Assembly (NCBI GenBank): GCA_002816455.1
Contig: MUCR01000060.1
Location: 1 to 41,731 of the forward strand
Direction of reading: 5' to 3'
Length of the DNA stretch: 41,731 bases
From: SAR202 cluster bacterium Io17-Chloro-G4
GTDB lineage: Bacteria > Chloroflexota > Dehalococcoidia > Lucifugimonadales > UBA3495
Part shown: positions 15,592 to 23,246 of the stretch, piece by piece
Layout: every line of letters starts with the position of its first letter
Numbering within the stretch: the first letter of the stretch is position 1
Program-made: the position numbers and the translations under genes
Notes under the pieces: generated by a model
What the model was told of the DNA's origin: nothing
The model's database searches: none
The model's input: only the letters and a program-made list of their open reading frames with translations

Positions 15592-16776
15592 ATGGCCAAG
15601 CAGAAATTCGACCGGAGTAAGCCCCACGTGAACGTTGGAACCATCGGCCACGTGGACCATGGTAAAACTACGCTGACCTCCGCCATTACCAAGGTGATGG
15701 CAGAAAAAGGCATGGCCAATTACCGGGACATGGACGCAATTGATAACGCCCCGGAAGAAAAAGCCAGGGGTGTAACGATTGCTATCGCCCACGTGGAGTA
15801 CGAGACCGAGAGCAGGCACTACGCCCACGTAGACTGCCCCGGCCACGCGGATTACATTAAGAACATGATTACCGGCGCCGCTCAGATGGACGGCGCAATT
15901 CTGGTAGTCAGCGCCCCCGACGGCCCCATGCCTCAAACTCGGGAGCACATTCTCTTGGCCCGCCAAGTGGCAGTGCCCCGCATCATAGTCGCATTGAACA
16001 AGGTGGACATGATGGAGGATGAGGAGCTCTTGGAGCTGGTGGAGTTGGAGGTCAGGGACTTGCTCAACCAGTATGACTTCCCCGGCGACGACACGCCGAT
16101 CATCCGGGTTAGCGGTCTTAAGGCCCTCGAAGACGACCCCGAGGCTATGGAGGGCGTAGTAAAGCTGGTTGATACATTAGACGAATATATACCGGTTCCC
16201 ACCCGCATTACCGACCGGCCTTTCCTAATGCCCATCGAAGACGTGTTCGGTATCAAGGGCCGGGGCACCGTGGTCACCGGCAGGGTGGAACGCGGCAGCC
16301 TGAATCAAGGCGACCCGGTGGAAATCATTCGGTTCGGCGACGTTCGAGAGACCGTGGCCACCGGCTTGGAAATGTTCCACAAATTGCTGGATACCACCGA
16401 GGCGGGAGACGCCGTGGGTGTACTGCTCCGCGGTGTGGATCGGGACGAGGTGGAACGAGGCCAGGTGCTGGTCAAGCCCGGTTCGATGAGGCCCTATACC
16501 AACGCCGAGGCGGAAGTCTATGTGCTAAGCCGGGACGAAGGCGGGCGCCATACGCCTTTCTTCCCCGGTTACAAGCCCCAGTTTTACATACGCACCAGCG
16601 ACATTACGGGCGAGATTCAGTTGCCTGAAGGTGTGGAAATGGTCATGCCTGGAGACAACATTCAAATGACAATTAAATTGATAACGCCCGTGGCCATCGA
16701 AGAAGGGCTGCGCTTCGCCATTAGGGAAGGCGGCCGCACCGTGGGATCCGGCGTATTCACAAAGTTGTTGGATTAA
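15592..16776 (+). CDS. tuf: Translation elongation factor Tu
   Basis: A 394-residue GTPase that delivers aminoacyl-tRNA to the ribosome. All G motifs are present: [21 protein letters not shown] (the effector region with RGVTI), [15 protein letters not shown] and SGLKALE. The C-terminal beta-barrel domains include [13 protein letters not shown] and end in FTKLLD. It starts at an ATG with GGAGA 7 bases upstream, 88 bases after tRNA-Thr; tRNA processing would release the mRNA. Next comes rpmG after only 3 bases. Confidence 0.98.
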   Translation: MAKQKFDRSKPHVNVGTIGHVDHGKTTLTSAITKVMAEKGMANYRDMDAIDNAPEEKARGVTIAIAHVEYETESRHYAHVDCPGHADYIKNMITGAAQMDGAILVVSAPDGPMPQTREHILLARQVAVPRIIVALNKVDMMEDEELLELVELEVRDLLNQYDFPGDDTPIIRVSGLKALEDDPEAMEGVVKLVDTLDEYIPVPTRITDRPFLMPIEDVFGIKGRGTVVTGRVERGSLNQGDPVEIIRFGDVRETVATGLEMFHKLLDTTEAGDAVGVLLRGVDRDEVERGQVLVKPGSMRPYTNAEAEVYVLSRDEGGRHTPFFPGYKPQFYIRTSDITGEIQLPEGVEMVMPGDNIQMTIKLITPVAIEEGLRFAIREGGRTVGSGVFTKLLD

Positions 16777-16779
16777 ATT

Positions 16780-16950
16780 ATGGCAAGAAAAACCGGAGAC
16801 GTCAGGCAAATCATCGACTTGCAATGCGGCGACTGCCGAGAGCGGAACTACACCTCGGCCAAGAACCGGCGTAACGACCCGCAACGATTGGAGCTTCGTA
16901 AATACTGCTCCCGTTGCCGTAATCACACAATGCACCGGGAAGTGAGGTAA
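16780..16950 (+). CDS. rpmG: Ribosomal protein L33
   Basis: A 56-residue large-subunit protein. It shows the L33 pattern with a four-cysteine zinc ribbon ([13 protein letters not shown] ... [16 protein letters not shown]) and [16 protein letters not shown] between. It begins 3 bases after the tuf stop and ends 2 bases before the secE TTG, in the usual tuf-rpmG-secE-nusG order. Confidence 0.96.
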   Translation: MARKTGDVRQIIDLQCGDCRERNYTSAKNRRNDPQRLELRKYCSRCRNHTMHREVR

Positions 16951-16952
16951 AT

Positions 16953-17189
16953 TTGGCCAGAGCCTCGACCAGAAGTACGCGTATTATTGCGCCGGGAGCA
17001 GGCGGAAAAGTCACCCCCATCGGCTTCCTGCAAGAGACGTTCTCGGAGCTACGTAAATCCGTGTGGCCCAGCCGCGAGGAAACCTCCCGACTGACCGCGG
17101 TGGTCATAGCCTTGGCTATTGCCGCTGGATTCTTCTTGGGAGGCCTGGACCGCATTTTCGCCGAAACCTTCACGAAATACGTGCTATAA
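16953..17189 (+). CDS. secE: Protein translocase subunit SecE
   Basis: A 78-residue protein with one C-terminal membrane helix (TAVVIALAIAAGFFLGGLD), preceded by the conserved cytoplasmic segment FLQETFSELRKSVWPSREE. This is the short single-helix SecE of most bacteria. It stabilises SecY in the translocon. Start is a TTG 2 bases after the rpmG stop; GAGGTAA at the end of rpmG serves as ribosome site. About 200 non-coding bases, unusually long for this junction, separate it from nusG; a 7-bp hairpin (17215-17235) lies there. Confidence 0.95.
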   Translation: MARASTRSTRIIAPGAGGKVTPIGFLQETFSELRKSVWPSREETSRLTAVVIALAIAAGFFLGGLDRIFAETFTKYVL

Positions 17190-17394
17190 ATCTCTGTTCA
17201 GTGGCCGGTGACCCACAGCGCTGTTGTGGCGCTGTTCCCAGGCCGCCCTTAGCTTTAGCCCGAAACCGAGGCTCTTTTGGCAAGGTCAACGGGAAGTCCG
17301 CTGGGGCGCCAAGCTGCTGAACATCATTGCAACTCTGGGTCCGGGCTTACGCCCAGGCTATCGCCAAAGGTCTAATCCCCGGTAGGTAACACTC

Positions 17395-17970
17395 ATGACT
17401 ATTAGCAATTCACAAGTAGAAGAGATTCAAGGTCCCAGGTGGTACATCGTCCACACCTACTCCGGCCAAGAGGACGTGGTCGAAAAGAACCTGAAACTGC
17501 GGATCCAAAGCCTGGATATGCAGGACCGCATCGTTCAGGTTCTGGTGCCCACTGAGGAAGAAGTCGTCTTCAAAGACGGCAAGCGCCGCTCGGAGCGCAA
17601 GAAACTATTTCCAGGCTACATCTTGGTCCAGATGGACATGGATGACGAAAGTTGGTATGCCGTGCGCAACACGCCGGGAGTGACCGGCTTTGTTTCCAAC
17701 GAAGATGAGTCGGACAAGAGGCCCAAACCGGTGCCTCTGGAAGACAAACAAATTGAGGACATCCTCAAGCAGGTGGATTCAGACGCTACCCGCATCAAGA
17801 TCGGACTGGAAATGGGAGAAACGGTGCGAATCACCGATGGACCTTTTGTGGACTTCATCGGCGCTATCAACGATATAGACGAGGGTAAGGGTAAAGTTCG
17901 AGTCTTGGTGTCATTCTTTGGCCGGGAAACCCCAGTTGAGTTGGATTTCTTGCAAGTGGAGCGCATCTAG
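17395..17970 (+). CDS. nusG: Transcription termination/antitermination factor NusG
   Basis: A 191-residue protein. The NGN domain shows WYIVHTYSGQED, VPTEEEVVFKDGKR and LFPGYILVQM; the KOW domain shows MGETVRITDGPFVDFIGAIN ending in LDFLQVERI. It binds RNA polymerase and links it to Rho or the ribosome. rplK follows after 9 bases. Confidence 0.97.
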   Translation: MTISNSQVEEIQGPRWYIVHTYSGQEDVVEKNLKLRIQSLDMQDRIVQVLVPTEEEVVFKDGKRRSERKKLFPGYILVQMDMDDESWYAVRNTPGVTGFVSNEDESDKRPKPVPLEDKQIEDILKQVDSDATRIKIGLEMGETVRITDGPFVDFIGAINDIDEGKGKVRVLVSFFGRETPVELDFLQVERI

Positions 17971-17979
17971 GAGCTATTA

Positions 17980-18405
17980 GTGGCAAAGAAAGTAAGGGCG
18001 ATAATCAAGCTTCAATTGGAAGCCGGCAAAGCGACCCCCGCTCCACCGGTGGGTCCGGCATTGGGACAACACGGCGTGAATATCATGGGCTTCGTGAAAG
18101 AATATAATTCCCGGACCGCAAACCAGTCGGGAACGATTATTCCGGTGCACCTAACAGTATATGAGGACCGGTCATTTACATTCGTTACTCGAACGCCGCC
18201 AGCATCTGAGTTGCTGCGGAAAGCTGCCTCGGTGGAAAAGGGCTCTTCCGACCTCCGGCAGGGCGCTGTGGGATCCATAAGCCGCCAGGCGTTGCGAGAA
18301 ATTGCCGAAGCGAAAGCCGTAGACTTAAACGCTTCTTCTACAGATGAGGCCATGAAAATCATAGCGGGAACCGCCCGGAGCATGGGAATAGAAATAGCCG
18401 AGTAA
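17980..18405 (+). CDS. rplK: Ribosomal protein L11
   Basis: A 141-residue protein starting at GTG with AGGAG 7 bases upstream. [15 protein letters not shown] is the L11 signature, and [17 protein letters not shown] precedes the rRNA-binding C-terminal domain, which ends in [11 protein letters not shown]11 forms the GTPase-associated centre with 23S rRNA. Confidence 0.98.
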   Translation: MAKKVRAIIKLQLEAGKATPAPPVGPALGQHGVNIMGFVKEYNSRTANQSGTIIPVHLTVYEDRSFTFVTRTPPASELLRKAASVEKGSSDLRQGAVGSISRQALREIAEAKAVDLNASSTDEAMKIIAGTARSMGIEIAE

Positions 18406-18481
18406 TAGCTCGGCCGTCGCCGCTACTCCGATGGTAAACTGAACGGCGTTGGTATTTACTAGGCTGGTAAAGGTAAGGACG

Positions 18482-19198
18482 ATGGTTAAACACAGCAAAC
18501 GATTTAGCGCAGTAGCCGAAAAAGTAGACTTGGAGCGGTCTTATGAGCCTGAAGAAGCCCTGGCTTTGGTGAAAGAGGTTTCCACAGCCAAATTCGACGA
18601 GACCGTAGAGATTCACCTGCGCACGAACGTAGACCCGCGCCACGCCGACCAGATGGTCAGAGGTGTCACGGTCCTACCCCACGGGTTAGGCAAGCAGGTT
18701 CGAGTGTTGGTATTCGCTGGCGCCGATGGCGCCGAAGAAGCCAGAGCAGCAGGGGCCGACTATGTTGGGGAAGACGACCTGATCGCCCAGATCGAGGGCG
18801 GTTGGATGGAATTCGAAGTCGGGTTGGCGACCCCCCAAGTCATGCCAAAAATTGGAAAACTGGGACGTATATTGGGCCGTAGCGGCTTGATGCCCAATCC
18901 CAGGTCGGGTACGATGGTTCAGCCCCAAGACTTGGCACGGGCTGTACAGGAAGCCAAGGCGGGCCGCGTGGAGTACCGTACGGACCGGACCGCGATCATT
19001 CACAGCGCTGTTGGAAAAGTGAGCTTTAGCACAGAGCAGCTTACGGAGAACCTGGGGTCACTGATAGATGCGATAGTCCGAGACAGACCCTCTTCCGTTA
19101 AAGGGCCGTTCTTGCGCTCAGCCTATTTGACTTCGTCTATGGGTCCCAGCATTTCGCTGGATATGAGCGCGCTGCAGGCAATGAAAGGACCGGAATAA
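18482..19198 (+). CDS. rplA: Ribosomal protein L1
   Basis: A 238-residue protein. The frame is open from 18449, but the ATG at 18482 (MVKHSKRF) fits the family and has AAGG upstream. GVTVLPHGLGKQVRVLVF, IGKLGRILGRSGLMPNPRSGT and KAGRVEYRTDR are the L1 signatures. In other bacteria L1 represses its own rplK-rplA mRNA; no obvious target was identified here. Confidence 0.97.
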   Translation: MVKHSKRFSAVAEKVDLERSYEPEEALALVKEVSTAKFDETVEIHLRTNVDPRHADQMVRGVTVLPHGLGKQVRVLVFAGADGAEEARAAGADYVGEDDLIAQIEGGWMEFEVGLATPQVMPKIGKLGRILGRSGLMPNPRSGTMVQPQDLARAVQEAKAGRVEYRTDRTAIIHSAVGKVSFSTEQLTENLGSLIDAIVRDRPSSVKGPFLRSAYLTSSMGPSISLDMSALQAMKGPE

Positions 19199-19199
19199 T

Positions 19200-19434
19200 A
19201 ATACTCATACCCCATCAGCCTAAAAGTTAAATACAATCGAATAAAGCCAAAGACTGCGGGTCCCCGCTTCCGGCGGGGTTAAGGACGAAACCGTCGCCCG
19301 TTGAGGCGCAAGCGAAGTGTTAAGCGGACACTTTTTAATCCCGCGCCTCATTTTGTGTGCGGGATTTTTATTTATCGAATGTCTCTTACAAAATAACGGG
19401 TTTAAAATCGCGATTTGAAACAAGGAGAGAGCCC
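19200..19434 (+). ncRNA. Putative L10 leader (rplJ autoregulatory leader with attenuator)
   Basis: The 236-base gap before rplJ begins with AAAGACTGCGGGT, a CCCCGC/GCGGGG hairpin (19262-19278) and further paired segments, like the ribosomal protein L10 leader that binds the L10-L12 complex. Segment TGAGGCGC (19302-19309) is exactly complementary to GCGCCTCA (19343-19350), which overlaps the 5' arm and loop of the terminator at 19337-19366. The two structures therefore compete. This is an inference from sequence complementarity. Confidence 0.65.
19337..19370 (+). terminator. Conditional terminator in the rplJ leader
   Basis: AATCCCGC (19337-19344) pairs with GCGGGATT (19359-19366) around a 14-base loop, followed by TTTA and then TTTAT. 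It lies about 65 bases before the rplJ start. Confidence 0.7.
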
Positions 19435-20280
19435 TTGCCTACACAGCAAAAGATTGAACGAGTGAGCGCCCTAGCTGAAAAGCTGGAACGTTCCACAATC
19501 GCCGTTACTGCCGATTACACGGGTATCTCGGTTAATGAGATGAACGATCTGCGGCGGCAAATGCGCGCCAGCGGCGTCGAGTTCACCATTATCAAGAATA
19601 CCTTGATGGACTTGGCGGCCGACGCAGCCAACCGTCCTCTGGTGAAGGACATCGTAGTGGGGCCAACGGCCATTGCCTTTGGGTATGAAGACCCCTTGGA
19701 TGTGGCCAAAGCCATCACCGACTTCGTGCGGAACACCCGCTCCGCTCTGGCAGTGCGGGGTGCGGTCATGGGGGACGGACAGATTATGACTGCGGCGGAA
19801 GTGACCCGATTGGCCTCATTGCCGCCCAGGGCTCAACTAATTGCCAACCTGCTGGGCCAGTTGCAAGCTCCCATGCAAAGGTTGTTGGGTGTCCTAAATG
19901 GTCCTTTGCAGGGCCTGGGCGGGTTGCTTCAAGCCCGGATCAATCAACTTGAGTTAGCCGAGCCAACCGGGTCTGCCGAAGCTGTTGCGACCGTCGATTC
20001 CGCGGCGCCGGAAGAAGCGGGCGAGCCGGAAGAGACCGGCACTGCTGAGGAATCCGGCGAGTCAGAAGAGACCAACGACTCTGAGGAACCCGCCGAGCCG
20101 GAAGAATCGGGCGAAGCCGGAGAGTCGACTGAACCTGAAGACTCAGTTGACTCTAACGAAGCTGGCGATTCCAGTGAACCTGAAGAGGCCGACGAAACGG
20201 AGGGACCTGGCGAGTCTGAAGAAGCGAGTGATTCCGATGACGCCGGCGAATCAGTCGAAACTGAAGTGTCCGAAGAGTAG
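19435..20280 (+). CDS. rplJ: Ribosomal protein L10 with long acidic C-terminal tail
   Basis: The 281-residue protein starts at TTG 19435 with AAGGAGAGAG upstream; the frame is open from 19357 but that part lies in the leader. Residues 1 to about 172 are a normal L10: QQKIERVSALAEKLERST, FTIIKNTLMDLAA, VVGPTAIAFG, LASLPPRAQLIANLLG, MQRLLGVLNGPLQGL. L10 anchors L7/L12 dimers to 23S rRNA. Residues about 176-281 are extra: Glu, Asp, Ser, Pro, Gly and Thr only, with repeated EPEE, SEE and GES units and no hydrophobic pattern. The tail follows the L7/L12-binding helix directly. It is most likely disordered; its role is unknown. Confidence 0.95.
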   Translation: MPTQQKIERVSALAEKLERSTIAVTADYTGISVNEMNDLRRQMRASGVEFTIIKNTLMDLAADAANRPLVKDIVVGPTAIAFGYEDPLDVAKAITDFVRNTRSALAVRGAVMGDGQIMTAAEVTRLASLPPRAQLIANLLGQLQAPMQRLLGVLNGPLQGLGGLLQARINQLELAEPTGSAEAVATVDSAAPEEAGEPEETGTAEESGESEETNDSEEPAEPEESGEAGESTEPEDSVDSNEAGDSSEPEEADETEGPGESEEASDSDDAGESVETEVSEE

Positions 20281-20341
20281 GCCAAGCAATCCATACGAAT
20301 CTTAGTTCCCGAAAATATTAGCGATTATACTAGGAGGAATT

Positions 20342-20728
20342 GTGACTAAAGAAGAGATTATTGACGCAATCAAAGAAATGACTGTTCTTGAGCTGGCTGA
20401 CGTAGTAAAGGCCTTGGAAGATGAGTTTGGCATTACAGCCGCCGCTCCCGTAGCCGTGGCTGCAGCCCCCGCTGCTGGCGGTGCTCCCGCTGAGGCCGCC
20501 GCCCCTGCGGAAGATCAGAGCGAGTTCGAAGTGACGATTAAGGAAATCGGCCCCAACAAGATCAATGTGATCAAGGCCGTCCGTGAAGTTACCTCTCTGG
20601 GCCTCCGGGAAGCCAAGGAGCTGGTGGAGTCGGCCCCCGCATCAGTCAAGGACGCAGTCGCCCGCGAGGAAGCCGACGAGATCAAAGGCAAGCTGGAAGA
20701 GGCCGGAGCGGTCGTCGAAATAGCTTAA
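20342..20728 (+). CDS. rplL: Ribosomal protein L7/L12
   Basis: A 128-residue stalk protein. The N-terminal dimerisation helix ([25 protein letters not shown]) is followed by an Ala/Pro/Gly hinge and the C-terminal domain with KIGPN-like [15 protein letters not shown] and [16 protein letters not shown]. It begins at GTG with AGGAGG 5 bases upstream, 61 bases after rplJ. Unlike in many bacteria, rpoB does not follow. Confidence 0.98.
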   Translation: MTKEEIIDAIKEMTVLELADVVKALEDEFGITAAAPVAVAAAPAAGGAPAEAAAPAEDQSEFEVTIKEIGPNKINVIKAVREVTSLGLREAKELVESAPASVKDAVAREEADEIKGKLEEAGAVVEIA

Positions 20729-20730
20729 AT

Positions 20731-20748
20731 ACCCGGATAAATCCGGGT
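20731..20748 (+). terminator. Possible terminator after rplL
   Basis: ACCCGGA / TCCGGGT around TAAA, directly after the rplL stop. The following TTCAAAATTC is only weakly T-rich, so termination may be partial. Confidence 0.4.
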
Positions 20749-20900
20749 TCAAAATTCATTCCCATAGCGTCAAACTTGCTTCGAATCTGTCATTTTGGTC
20801 CTTCCCCTTCCCCAGAAGGGCAGGCAGCGGGAGGACGTCGAAGGATCTGGAGACACTGCATCCGCGGCAAGGCCCTTAGCGTCAATTTCGGGAGGGAAGA

Positions 20901-21119
20901 TTGAGCCGCCGTAAAGACTTGGAACGCTATCTCCGCCGAAAGCAGGAGAACCAGGACTACGTTGGGTTCCGGGGCGTGGTTACAGAGGCTGCGCCGGCGA
21001 CTGTTGCTCTGGAAAGCGCGGTTTGCTCAGTCTGCCAGCGAAAGCGCAACGTGGAGGTTGATACCCTCCCTGAAGACCGGTCTACTTTCGTCTGCATGAG
21101 TTGCCAAGAGACCTCGTAG
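20901..21119 (+). CDS. Small zinc-ribbon protein of unknown function
   Basis: A 72-residue protein starting at TTG with GGAGGG 6 bases upstream. The N-terminal third is basic and helical (MSRRKDLERYLRRKQE). The second half holds CSVCQRKR and CMSCQ, two CxxC pairs 23 residues apart, a probable zinc ribbon. It lies 170 bases after rplL in the same direction. I do not recognise a family; rRNA or nucleic-acid binding is plausible from the basic charge and context. Confidence 0.7.
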   Translation: MSRRKDLERYLRRKQENQDYVGFRGVVTEAAPATVALESAVCSVCQRKRNVEVDTLPEDRSTFVCMSCQETS

Positions 21120-21193
21120 AACAAGCACGGGCGCTTTGGGGCCAACAAGGACTATAAAGGCACAATATCCACTTGGATTACCCCCACAGGGGG

Positions 21194-22570
21194 TTACCGA
21201 AACGCGGGGAGTTGTTCGTCAAGGTAATCGTAGGCTTGATTGAACTGGGAGTCACCACTTACTCCACCGGTGTCTGGGCGAGCCTCAACTTCAAAGTCCG
21301 GCGCCAATCCTCCTCCCAGCTCCTTACCCAGAGGGGTATACCAAGCGCGTGTGGGAATATATATGGCGGAACCGTCGCTTAGCTCCACGAAGTTGTAGGT
21401 CCCGGATTTCCCAAAGGTTTCGGTCCCGATTACCACGGCGCGCTCAGACTCTTGCAATACCGCTGCCAGAGCTTCCGCTTCCCCAACCGTCGATTCATTT
21501 ACCAGGACCACCATGGGAATATCCCCCAACCCCAATCTCTCGAGGTCTTCGCTGGCGGTCAAGTCCTGCCGGTTCCCTAATCGGTCCAGGGTGTACATGA
21601 ACATACTGCCTTCAGGCAAAAACTGGCCCGCCACATCGGCTGCAGCCTGCTCAGAGCCTCCGGAACTGGAGCGCAGGTCCAAGATTAGGGCGAGCATGTC
21701 GAAACGTTTAAGCTCCTCCAGAGCTTCCAAAACCTGTTCGCCCGTATTGTCCCTAAATATTGAGACATATATGTGGCCGATCCCTCCGGGGGCCAGTTGG
21801 CGGGAAACTGAAGGTAAGCTGATGGTGCCCCGGAAAACATCCAGCTCCAATGGGTCGGCCTCGCCGACGCGCTCCACAAGCAAAGTGACTTTGGAATCAT
21901 CCGGCCCGGCAACGAGATCAACCACTTCTTCCAACTCTTTCCCTGCTACCGGCTCGCCCTCAACGGAGACAAGCACATCTCCGTCTTCTATGCCCGCCTT
22001 TTCCGCGGGAGTGTCCGAAAACGGAAACAGCAGTATCTGCTCATCTTGGGCCACCACCCTGGCGCCGATTCCCCGGTACTCTCCGTCTAAATTTCCTTCA
22101 ACGGTTTCCTTTACACCAGGGTAGGCTTCCGCATCTAGAAACCCCACCGCAGGGTCTCCCAGTCCGTCCACCATTCCCTGGATGGCTGCCGTGACCAAGT
22201 CATCGAGTTCAATATCTGGGAAACTTTGCCGGTGTACCAGCATGCCCCGCCACACGTCCGCTATTTCCACCGGGACCTCGGGCGGGACCTGTCCTCTCAC
22301 TCTGCCGACATCGGTCAAAAACGGATACGCCGGAACCTCAGCCAAAGCGGCCATGCTTCTCAGCGCTCCTTCAATAACACCATCGGTTTCCAACGAATCC
22401 CGGTTGGTGATAGCACCGTCTATCTTTTCCCAGGCCTCCCAGGTCAAGGCTATTTGGTCTTCAGAATCTACGGAATCGCCATCGGACTCACAAGCCAAAA
22501 CCATTATTAATAGGAGCACTGTCAGGACAGCAAAGACCTTCGGTTTATTGAGCGCTAGTCCTTTTAACAT
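21194..22570 (-). CDS. S41 (C-terminal processing) peptidase-like lipoprotein lacking the nucleophile serine
   Basis: A 458-residue exported protein. A basic N-terminus, hydrophobic core and VLAC lipobox (Cys27) indicate a lipoprotein. A PDZ domain is seen around residues 155-245 (IGARVVAQDEQILLFPF ... AGIEDGDVLVSVEGEPV) and the S41 protease core follows (VSIFRDNTGEQVLEAL, LILDLRSSSGG, then VLVNESTVGEAEALAA and GTETFGKSG). The general-base Lys388 in TFGKS is present. The position of the catalytic serine, 25 residues before that Lys (Ser430 in E. coli Prc), is Gly363 with codon GGG. The usual DLRGNPGG is SSSGG. The protein may be an inactive homologue or may use a different serine. It faces the zinc-ribbon gene convergently. 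Confidence 0.88.
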   Translation of the reverse strand: MLKGLALNKPKVFAVLTVLLLIMVLACESDGDSVDSEDQIALTWEAWEKIDGAITNRDSLETDGVIEGALRSMAALAEVPAYPFLTDVGRVRGQVPPEVPVEIADVWRGMLVHRQSFPDIELDDLVTAAIQGMVDGLGDPAVGFLDAEAYPGVKETVEGNLDGEYRGIGARVVAQDEQILLFPFSDTPAEKAGIEDGDVLVSVEGEPVAGKELEEVVDLVAGPDDSKVTLLVERVGEADPLELDVFRGTISLPSVSRQLAPGGIGHIYVSIFRDNTGEQVLEALEELKRFDMLALILDLRSSSGGSEQAAADVAGQFLPEGSMFMYTLDRLGNRQDLTASEDLERLGLGDIPMVVLVNESTVGEAEALAAVLQESERAVVIGTETFGKSGTYNFVELSDGSAIYIPTRAWYTPLGKELGGGLAPDFEVEARPDTGGVSGDSQFNQAYDYLDEQLPAFR

Positions 22571-22827
22571 GGCATTTCCGTAGGTATCATTACTCGCCCG
22601 TCTTTGATTATCGTCTCCTATTGGTATGTTCGGCCAATTAAAAAATACGGTGGTATCGAAAGGAACGGATTTCCGGAGCCACGAGCGTGGGTAATCGGAG
22701 ACTATCCAGCTTCAACTATCCGGGTTAATTGTAGCAGATGGGGTGGTGGCGCCATTTGCGGCCACTGAGTCGAACGGGTACACTAATCGTTACGCTTTGG
22801 CGAAACAATTTTTACTAGGAGAAAACG

Positions 22828-23139
22828 ATGATACGAGTCATAGTTGCGTATCCACACGAATCCGGTAAGAAGTTTGATTGGGATTATTATCTGAACACCC
22901 ACGGCCCATTGGTCAACCAACATCTGGGCAACCGAGGACTCGTCAAGATCGAAGTGGACAAAGGAATATCGGCGGCCGACCCTTCCCAGGCAGCGCCATT
23001 CGTCGCTATCGCCTATCTCACTTTCAACACGGTAGAAGAAGTCCATAAAGGCTTCAAGGCCGCTGGCCGGGAGATCATGGGAGACATTCCCAACTTCACC
23101 GATATAAAACCGACCATATCTATCAGCGAAATTGTTTGA
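22828..23139 (+). CDS. EthD family protein
   Basis: A 103-residue protein of the dimeric alpha-beta barrel type: MIRVIVAYPHESGKKFDWDYY with LNTHGPLV, the His-containing EthD signature, and a final NFTDIKPTISISE. EthD proteins assist ring-hydroxylating or ether-degrading systems or have unknown roles. ATG has AGGAG 7 bases upstream. It is probably a single-gene unit: a terminator follows. Confidence 0.85.
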   Translation: MIRVIVAYPHESGKKFDWDYYLNTHGPLVNQHLGNRGLVKIEVDKGISAADPSQAAPFVAIAYLTFNTVEEVHKGFKAAGREIMGDIPNFTDIKPTISISEIV

Positions 23140-23166
23140 TTAACCCGCTGAATAGATTATTCATGC

Positions 23167-23198
23167 AATTGGGCAGCCCATTTGGGGGCTGCCCAATT
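23167..23198 (+). terminator. Intrinsic terminator after the EthD gene
   Basis: A perfect 13-bp stem AATTGGGCAGCCC / GGGCTGCCCAATT with a 6-base loop (ATTTGG), followed by TAATTT. It is 27 bases after the stop codon. Confidence 0.85.
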
Positions 23199-23246
23199 TA
23201 ATTTCCGCTCAACCCGCCCGTAATTCAATCAGGAGATTTAAGCCTC

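Noticed and set aside
15232-15966. Open frame of 244 codons on the minus strand
   Set aside because: It covers tRNA-Tyr, tRNA-Thr and the start of tuf in antisense; GQDSNLRSPSGRQIYSL is again antisense tRNA.
18449-18481. Earlier start of rplA
   Set aside because: The added residues (VFTRLVKVRT) are not part of the L1 family and the ATG at 18482 has a suitable upstream sequence.
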